This document shows, one piece after another, positions 57,581-64,000 of a stretch of 64,000 nt of DNA. Every line of letters begins with the position of its first letter. Position 1 is the stretch's first letter. This DNA is from Zanthoxylum bungeanum (taxonomy: Eukaryota; Streptophyta; Magnoliopsida; Sapindales; Rutaceae). The notes under the pieces were generated by a model. It did no database searches. It worked only from the letters and a program-made list of their open reading frames with translations, and was not told the origin of the DNA. A program made the position numbers and the translations under genes. Where the stretch lies: assembly GCA_019454045.1 (NCBI GenBank), contig SKCR01047726.1, positions 1 through 64,000 of the forward strand, written 5' to 3'.

Positions 57581-57711
57581 TTACCGCCTATATGGTCCGT
57601 CAAAATATAAATTACTTTACCGCCTATATGGCTGGTCTTTATGTGACAGATAATTACCGCCTATATGGCTGGTGTAATTGGACTAAATGGATTACCGCCT
57701 ACATGGCTGGT
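57581..57711 (+). repeat. Four-unit repeat with 36-38 bp period in Y2
   Basis: TTACCGCCTATATGGCTGGT and close variants start at 57581, 57617, 57654 and 57692. Each is separated by 16-18 bp of unrelated sequence. The array lies downstream of the TATA box, so it would be transcribed. Confidence 0.88.
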
Positions 57712-59421
57712 TTTAAATGTTTAACATTATTAATTCATGAGTTTGCAGAACAGAAAATAATTTATATTTTATAATAAGTGAGATTCCTATATAAGAAATA
57801 CTAAATGTGGATCATCTAACCCATTATTTTATTTTTATTCTAGGGAAGTGATGAAACACAATATCCACACTTAATAATTGATTTTCTTTTTATGGATAAT
57901 TCTTTAGTTTGTTTATTGAGTCTTAAGCTTAATGCTTCTTGTTGTCTGATCACCAATAAGATTGATTTGGTAAACTTAAAATGAACTAGACATAGGGATT
58001 TTAGGTTTCAGCCTTAGATTCAATAGCTCACGATCTTCCTTGAGGATAGATAACCCTTTAATAGATTTCCTTACAGGATAGACATATACCTATCGAGCGG
58101 GGGTAGCCACAATTGGAACTTGATCTTAATGAATTCAGGTAATTTGGTTGACATATACATATGGTTCAATTGGGTTATACTGGGTATTTGCATCTAACCA
58201 TCGATAGATGCTTTTGCATATTTCGTGTTCCAGGTTAGCAAACTGACTTATTACACAAGTATAAGAGAATCAATTCATCTTTAGAATAATATTGTGTTGA
58301 GTCACGACCCTAGATCCTTGAGTCTTTTCTTTTATTTTCCTTAGTATTTTCTTTTGAGTCTGTTTTTATTTTATTTAGCAAAACCACATTCAACCAACCA
58401 AAAGCAATCATTCTCTTCTCCCTATAATTAAATACCTGTAAATAAATAGTATCAATAATTAATAACAACAGTAGGAATTAAGTCCTCGTGGGATCGATAT
58501 TTTTATACTACTTGAACGATACGTGTGCTTGCGTTATACGTGTGTGTTTACACCGGTCAACATGGAATATATATAATATGTATCAGGCGTAGTATACAAT
58601 GTATTGCGTATTACGATCCAGTATCGGATGTCACATGCTAGGCCTAGAGCTGGAATTGTGTCTGCCCTGTACGAAGCACATATTGGATCACTAGCAACTA
58701 ATCTCTATAATCGGATAATCATGACCTAGTCATACTATCCCGATAACTGCAGCATTTAAGAGTACCAGTTATGTATCCTACGTGATCATCATCTTCATAT
58801 GACTGAAGTGATACTTCCATTTTGACATCACACCCAATACACTACGATTCTCAGTATACCCAGAAGAGGCATACACATAACTTGTTAAAGCTCCGGACGA
58901 CCAAAACCAAAGCATACTGATTGTCGTAAGTATTAGCGATGCAAGTCTTAGGTTAATACCATATACACCTACCCTGATTCGGATTCCCATAGACACATAG
59001 TCATACTACCAATGGGATTCTGAGGGATCTATCCAGAGCGAAGCTGTTCCCGGTCCAACGGCTAACAGAACCTCATATCACACTTGCTTAAGTATCCAAT
59101 ACTTAAATATATGAGAACTATGTTGTTACGCTTCCATAACGTGCACAAGTGCAATACTAGCCTATTCCGCATTATCGATGTCCAGTCTCTATAATACTAC
59201 GACTATGGATATTTAATGATTAAACCTTTCGTGGATTAATATTGTCTCATATCTTATTAATCTGGTACTAATCATATGGACTTTTATCATTTATATATCC
59301 AAGTAATCCAATTACAAAATGATAAAAGAGCAATTTCATTTGTCACATAGTTAATTTATGCAAAGAACACCTTGCCTTTTACAAATAGTGATGCTATGGA
59401 TCATAATTGTCCAACATAAAA

Positions 59422-59846
59422 TTACTTGAATATCAACTCACTTACATTAAGAGTCCTAAGCTATAAGATCTTGCATTGCCATTTCTTCATTGAGCGTTGT
59501 CTTTATGTCCGTTTTGCTTCGAAATCTTTTTATATTGCATTGCGAAAGTTTGTTGAAGTTATTGAGTGTTGCATCATCAAAATCATTCATTAAGTATTAT
59601 GTCGTTTATAATTTTATATTTTTCATTTATTTTATAAAAAATGTTCTTTTCTTCAGCATATAGAAAATTTGTTCAGGTATAATGAACAGATCTAGAAGTG
59701 AAAGTTGTGAGTTAGATCTAAATGGTTCTTCTCGGAAGACTGAAGACCTACTAGATTTATTAATTTGTCTTGTAATAGACTGTATATATATTGATATAAA
59801 AGTTTTTATATTTGATTTGTATATTATGTTGTTCCGCTTATAGTAA
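59422..59846. other. No gene seen between Copia-D and element W
   Basis: AT-rich sequence without a recognisable protein or repeat end. Confidence 0.5.
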
Positions 59847-60695
59847 TGATGTGATCCAAGATATGAGAATTTGGTATTATTCAAGTCTAAAATACAAAGC
59901 TTCAAAGTTTTAAAAAGGCCAAAATACTCGAGATATATCAAGAAAGAGGTTATTGGTCAAATTCCATCAAAGAGTTTCAAGAGAAACCACATTGGCAATG
60001 ACTACAGGATTTGCGCAGTTTTCATATTTTGGCTATAACTTTCTCATATGATGTCTGGTTTGGATGATTGAAGTTGCATTAAAAGATAACTCAATAATCT
60101 ACACCTTTGTATTTTACGTCAAAGATAAATTCGGACTCCTTCCTGGTCAAAATTCGATCACAATAAATCCATATAATTTTATAATTTATGTTTTAAGTTT
60201 AATTTATATTTAAATATCATAGGTTAAATTTTAATATTAATTTAAAGCTTATGAACGAAATTTAAGTCTTATTTAATTTAGAATTTAGTTTTATTAGTTC
60301 AATTAAGATTTCTTTCAAATATTTTAGTTTTATTAGCTTTCCTTATTTAAGTTAACTTTGGATTTTATTAGGGCCTATTTAAAGGTGCATTTAACTTTTA
60401 ATAAAGAATGGCCATTGGCGTTTAACACCCAAGTGTGTATAAGAGTGGATTCTCTCTTGATTTTTAACTGAAACCTTATCAAGACTTATCAAAGATTGGC
60501 GATATTTGTGGCGTCTATAAATAGCTAACAATGTTTATTTCAATGGTTTAGAAAGGATTTTAAAGGACAGGTTCCTTGAGGGTTCAATCTGATCTTGGAA
60601 GGGGGTTTGTTCTTACAAATCGTGATTTGTTGTTCTTGGGGTTCGCTCAATTACATGCGGTTGCCTAGGGATCAATCCTACTATAGCTTCTGTCA
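59847..60695 (+). repeat. 5' LTR of element W
   Basis: About 849 bp, direct repeat of 61198-62055; begins TGATGTGATCC, ends near TGTCA. Confidence 0.7.
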
Positions 60696-61197
60696 GTTAT
60701 TATCGAGAACTCACGGTTCCAATGTCAGGTTTTCTATCTTTAGTTTCTTTCTTTAGGATCTTTTGTTGTATCTTAGGTTAAGTTTGATTTTTATATTTCT
60801 TTTAAGTCTTAGTCATTTCTTTACTTGATTTAATATTAAGTCTTGTATCTTTATTATAGTATTTTGTATTTGTTTAAGTCAAAAAATTATGTTCGTTAAA
60901 TTTCAATTTTGTCAAGTTTCTTAGTGTCTGTGTCTTATTTAGGGTTCTCAGTTGGTCTTGTATGTTTGTGAATTTTTTTTTTGCATTTTTGAGTCAAAAA
61001 AATCAAAAAATATGAGTTTCGATTTTTTTTAAGAGTCGTTTGATTTTTTATGTTATTCTTTTGTGTTCTTGTCATTTAAGAGTTTTTAAGTTGTTCTTGA
61101 ATTAATAAAATATCAAAATCACCAAAAAAAAAACGTTAGAGTTGTTCTTGAGTCAAGGTTTGGATTTGAGGACAAATCCTTTTGAGGAGAGATGGAA

Positions 61198-62055
61198 TGA
61201 TGTGATCCAAGGTACGAGAATTGGATATTATCCAAGTCTAAAAACAGAGTTTCAAAGTTTTAAAAAGCCCAAAATGCTAAAAATACATCAAGAAAGAGGT
61301 TGTTAGTCAAATTCCATCAAAGAGTTTTAATTGAAGATCATCTTGGTAATGACAGTGAGATTTGCGCAGTCTATGTATTTTGGCTATAACTTTCTCATAC
61401 GATATTCGATTAGGATGATTCAAGTTGTGTTAAAAAGAGGACTCAATGATCTACAAATTTGGAATATAAGTCAAAGAAAAATTCTGACTCATTTCTGATC
61501 AAAATTCGATCATAATAAATCCCTATAATTTTTATATTATAAGTTTAATTTATGTTTTATCTAAACTTTAATGTTAATTTAAAGCTCATGTATGAAATTT
61601 AAGTCTTATTTAGCTTAGGATTTAGTTTTATTAGCTCAATTATGATTTCTTTTAAGTATTTTAGTTTAATTAGCTTTTCTTATTTAAGTTAACTTAGGAT
61701 TTTATAATGGACTATTTAAAGGTGCATATAACTTGTAACTTTGATAGATGATTTTGAATAAAGAATAGTCATTAGCGTTCTAACACCCAAGTGCGTATGA
61801 GAGTGGATTCTCTTTTGGTTCTTAACTGAACCCTTATCAAGACTTATCAAAGATTGACAATCTTTATGGCGTATCTAAATAACTAGTAAGTTTTCTTTCA
61901 ACCATTCAGAAAATGATTTTCAAAGACAAATTTCTTAAGGGTTCAATCTGATCTTTGAAGGATTTTGTTCTTATAAAATCGTGATTCACGATTCTTGGGG
62001 TTCGCTCAATTACATGGGGTTGTCTAGGAATCAATCCTATGGTGGTTTCCGTTTA
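61198..62055 (+). repeat. 3' LTR of element W
   Basis: About 858 bp; preceded by the purine-rich tract. Its right end lies about 480 bp upstream of the host gene start codon. Confidence 0.7.
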
Positions 62056-62531
62056 GATCTGTATTAATTAATATTGCATTCAGATTGGAAGACCAGTCAA
62101 GGCCCGTAATTTATTTTATACTAATTAACTTTAGGTGTGAATTTATTTTTCTATCGGTTATAAAATATATAGTGTATAAATTCTTTTATGCTATTCGATT
62201 TTATTTTAACTAAACTTAAATCTTAATTATTTCAAAATAATTATTCGAACTAAAATCTCAATATTATAATTATATCGCTAGCAATAATACATGTTTGCGT
62301 CTTCTCACCTCATTTATACAAATGAATCTTCAAAAAGAAAAGGCTTTCATTTTTGTCCTCCTCCCAACTCACCTTCCTGTAAGCCCACATCTCTTTTATC
62401 TTTTTCTCTCAGATTCATTTTCTCTTCTGCAAGCCTGAATATAAATTAGTCTTGTAAGTACACTCATACAAGCCTTGATTCTATTGTAAACAAAGCCTGT
62501 AAGTAATGAGTGTAAAAGAGAATTACTCAGA
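62056..62531 (+). promoter_or_regulatory. Upstream region and 5' leader of the host gene
   Basis: AT-rich to about 62330, then a CT-rich stretch (62340-62430) typical of plant 5' leaders, followed by A-rich sequence up to the ATG. Transcription start and TATA box were not determined; TATAAATTAG near 62450 is a weak candidate. Confidence 0.4.
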
Positions 62532-62813
62532 ATGAGAGGAGGGTTTAAAGGTAGCTGTTATTTTTCTGCATGGCCACCAATAGGAGCTCCTTTGAACAAC
62601 GTTCAAAGAGAAGATAACTGGAAACACTTTGGCAACTCTGTCAATGCGGTGTCGTTTTGTTTTGTTGCCACTGCCATTCTCATTTTCATGTTCTTGGTCA
62701 TGGCTATTTTTGAGAGATTCCTTAGACCCACTTCGGCAAATGGTAACAGCAGTCGTGGTGATCTTGAGTCCCAGCTGGGTTTCAATCCCAAGCTTGGCTA
62801 TCCATCTCCTAAA
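62532..62813 (+). CDS. Conserved plant membrane protein, exon 1
   Basis: The first 94 codons of a host gene. The ATG at 62532 is the first in the frame; the exon ends at AAA before GTAAGTG, a consensus splice donor in phase 0. Residues 8-20 (SCYFSAWPPIGAP) and 23-40 (NVQREDNWKHFGNSVNAV, soluble and charged) precede one hydrophobic segment at about 41-60 (SFCFVATAILIFMFLVMAIF), a probable single membrane span, followed by ERFLRP and a Ser/Gly-rich stretch ending LGYPSPK. I recognise the pattern as a family of short, conserved plant proteins of unknown function but cannot give a name. Without the donor the frame runs on to 62900, but that extension is intron. The remaining exons are outside the window. 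Confidence 0.8.
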
Positions 62814-64000
62814 GTAAGTGTTAAGTCATTTACACTTGTGATGCATTTCTGGGTTGTCTATTTTTTGTTTTCTGTTTGTTTAGAATTGTATATTTTGTGA
62901 GTAAATATGAAATGTTGAAGGGGTCCTTTGATTTTCTTTGAAGATGGTGCCTAAAGTGGTTGTTATTTTTTTTTTTTTTGCCCAGATGTAAAATTTGAGG
63001 GAAATGTAGTTCCTTCTTCAGTTTTGACAGCTTTGTTGGTTATTTTGATTTATGCTAATATTGATGATTTTTGTTCTGACATAAAGTTTTGGTGCTTAAC
63101 ATTCTCGTTTATGATCATTAAAGTTATTTTTCCCCCTTTTTCCTGTTAATTTTCACTCATTTAGTCATTTATGCTTTTTACTCGGTCCTCTTTGTTTCAG
63201 GGGTTCTAATCTTAAAGCTGACTAATTTGTAAATTGTAAGGATTGATCATCAAGCATCTTTTCATCAAGCATCTTTTATAAGTGGATGTTCATCAATGTT
63301 CAATCTTTTTGGTTGTCCTCTGGAATTTTCTTTTTGTGCCACAATTCAAATTTCCCTTTTTGCTCTGAAATATTTTATAGCTTTCCCTGCCTTTTTTTTA
63401 AAGGAGCTATCCCTGTTTCTTCAAATCTAATCCTTTTTCTTGATAACCCAATTTGCCATTTATAACAGATATAGAAGATTCATACTAACCATCTCACTGT
63501 TTCTCTTCTATGTCAAAATTTTCAATGCAACACAATACATTTTTTTTTCTCATTTTAACTCAGAAATCAAGATAATTAGCTTATTGTTTTATCCTATCTT
63601 TTTTCTTTTTCCTTTTTTAAGAAAGATTATTCTCTCCGGGGACCAAAGTTTATTCCAGTGTCAAAAGCTAATATTTCCTTTAGAGTATTGTGGTAGCTTA
63701 TTATGTTTTCCCTTTCTCAGCAGCATTTCCATAGTTGAGTTTCATCATTTAAAACCTGTCTGTTGAATAGTTGGTGTCACACTTAAGAGTCTTAGGAATA
63801 GTTGTTCTTGTTGCTGTTTAAACCTATTACATTTACATGGTGGTCATCAATCTCATCATCAATGACTCTGTCCCTATTGCATGCCGTGTCCGGGATTCAG
63901 GGACAAGTTCTCTTTGTGGGGAAGTCTGTCGTTTTATTTTCTAAATTAGCTGTACATGTAACTAGCGCATTGGGCAGCACTTGGATTATAGTCTGTAGAT
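62814..64000 (+). other. First intron of the host gene, incomplete
   Basis: Begins GTAAGTG. T-rich throughout, as plant introns are, with no coding continuation or obvious acceptor joined to family-like protein sequence before the window ends. An alternative is that a small exon was missed. Confidence 0.6.

Larger units (their letters stand above)
56619..58559 (+). mobile_element. Solo LTR Y2
   Basis: 1941 bp from TGATGAGTGG to ACACCGGTCA, with perfect TSD ACATG (56614-56618 and 58560-58564). The surrounding Copia-D LTR continues correctly across it (compare 48680-48720). Order: G-box array (56858-57212), two 12-bp palindromes, TATA box (57312-57318), four-unit repeat (57581-57711), LTR end. 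Orientation is opposite to Y1. Confidence 0.92.
47650..59416 (-). mobile_element. Copia-D, Copia retrotransposon containing solo LTR Y2
   Basis: LTRs 47650-49546 (1897 bp) and 55551-59416 (about 1920 bp after removing Y2 and one TSD copy), ends TGTTAGTGTCC...CCAACA. The flanks GAAAA (47645-47649) and TAAAA (59417-59421) fit a TSD with one mismatch. The primer site beside 55550 reads TGGTATCTAGAGCC on the minus strand, one base longer than canonical. The tract at 49547 is purine-rich on the minus strand. It is the closest relative of Copia-B in the window. Confidence 0.88.
55551..59416 (-). repeat. 5' LTR of Copia-D, split by Y2
   Basis: Starts TGTTAGTGTCC and ends CCAACA; solo LTR Y2 sits inside. 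Hairpin array at about 56090-56420. Confidence 0.88.
59847..62055 (+). mobile_element. Element W, short non-coding LTR retrotransposon
   Basis: Two direct repeats, 59847-60695 and 61198-62055, both starting TGATGTGATCCAAG, flank about 500 bp of T-rich non-coding DNA. Immediately before the second repeat stands the purine-rich TTTTGAGGAGAGATGGAA, preceded by GAGGACAAATCC, typical of the 3' end of plant Ty3/gypsy elements. Each LTR has a CTATTTAAAGG TATA-like box (near 60375 and 61708). LTR identity by eye is roughly 85 percent, so W is old. No primer site or TSD could be fixed; the right end is approximate. Confidence 0.7.

Noticed and set aside
57581..57711. Regularly spaced repeats resembling a CRISPR array
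   Set aside because: Only four units in a plant LTR. The same units and spacers occur in the second LTR copy, there is no leader and there are no cas genes. It is a structural repeat of the retroelement.
14004..59416. Copia-B, -C and -D as recently active copies
   Set aside because: All have stops and frameshifts across gag and pol, and their TSDs each carry a mismatch, so they are old, although some catalytic motifs are intact.
59627..59941. A 104-codon minus-strand open frame left of element W
   Set aside because: It overlaps the start of the W LTR, has an AT-driven composition (I, L, K, F, Y, N) and has no recognisable domain.
62814..62900. Continuation of the host exon to the stop at 62900
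   Set aside because: The GTAAGTG donor at 62814 follows the conserved PSPK end, and the extension is hydrophobic intron-like sequence.

Overview
This is a gene-poor, AT-rich stretch of nuclear DNA from a flowering plant, probably a eudicot. Two things indicate this: LTR retrotransposons of the plant Copia and Ty3/gypsy (Athila- and Tat-like) groups nested inside one another, and at the right edge the first exon of a conserved plant membrane protein with a canonical GTAAGT donor. The species cannot be named from sequence alone. I saw no RNA gene, CRISPR array or bacterial-type operon. Element names (X, Y, Z, W, Copia-A to -E) are local labels.

Layout. 1-893 is featureless intergenic DNA. 899-3132 is a solo LTR (family X) with a perfect target-site duplication (TSD) GATAC. 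3138-4790 is a decayed Copia end (Copia-E, RNase H on the minus strand). 4808-11014 holds old LTR-like pieces in inverted orientation (arms Z at 4808-6049 and 9633-10850). Copia-A (plus strand, truncated) runs from its 5' LTR end at 11014 to 25385 and is split by Copia-B (minus, 14004-22944). 25386-26481 and 33204-34172 were contiguous before a young Athila-like, Gag-only element (minus, 26482-33198, TSD GATGG) inserted. 34173-47637 is an X-family LTR (minus) carrying two insertions: solo LTR Y1 (34408-36450, TSD TATAA) and Copia-C (minus, 36624-46577). Copia-D (minus, 47650-59416) follows 12 bp later and holds solo LTR Y2 (56619-58559, TSD ACATG) in its right LTR. 59847-62055 is a short non-coding LTR element (W). 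The only host gene starts at 62532 and runs out of the window inside its first intron.

Coding state. The one long intact retroelement reading frame is the 641-residue Gag of the Athila-like element. All Copia pol regions are broken by stops and frameshifts. Copia-B, -C and -D are related families that share LTR end sequences, a leader with a fourfold 20-bp motif, and clusters of GGCCCA/AGCCCA.

Most unusual signals: (1) Copia-B, -C and -D LTRs carry 8-9 consecutive short perfect inverted repeats with different arms and an almost constant 3-nt spacer (C-pyrimidine-A). Some arms differ between families yet stay complementary. (2) The Y-family LTR has a dense array of ACGTGGC/CACGTG boxes upstream of a TATA box, bounded by perfect CG-rich palindromes, then four 20-bp units with a 36-38 bp period. 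(3) A 94-bp module of constant length occurs in X LTRs and, inverted, in the Copia-A leader. (4) The Athila-like element has lost pol but kept an open Gag and nearly identical LTRs.

All alignments and counts were made by eye. Boundaries given with TSDs are exact; pseudogene limits are approximate.
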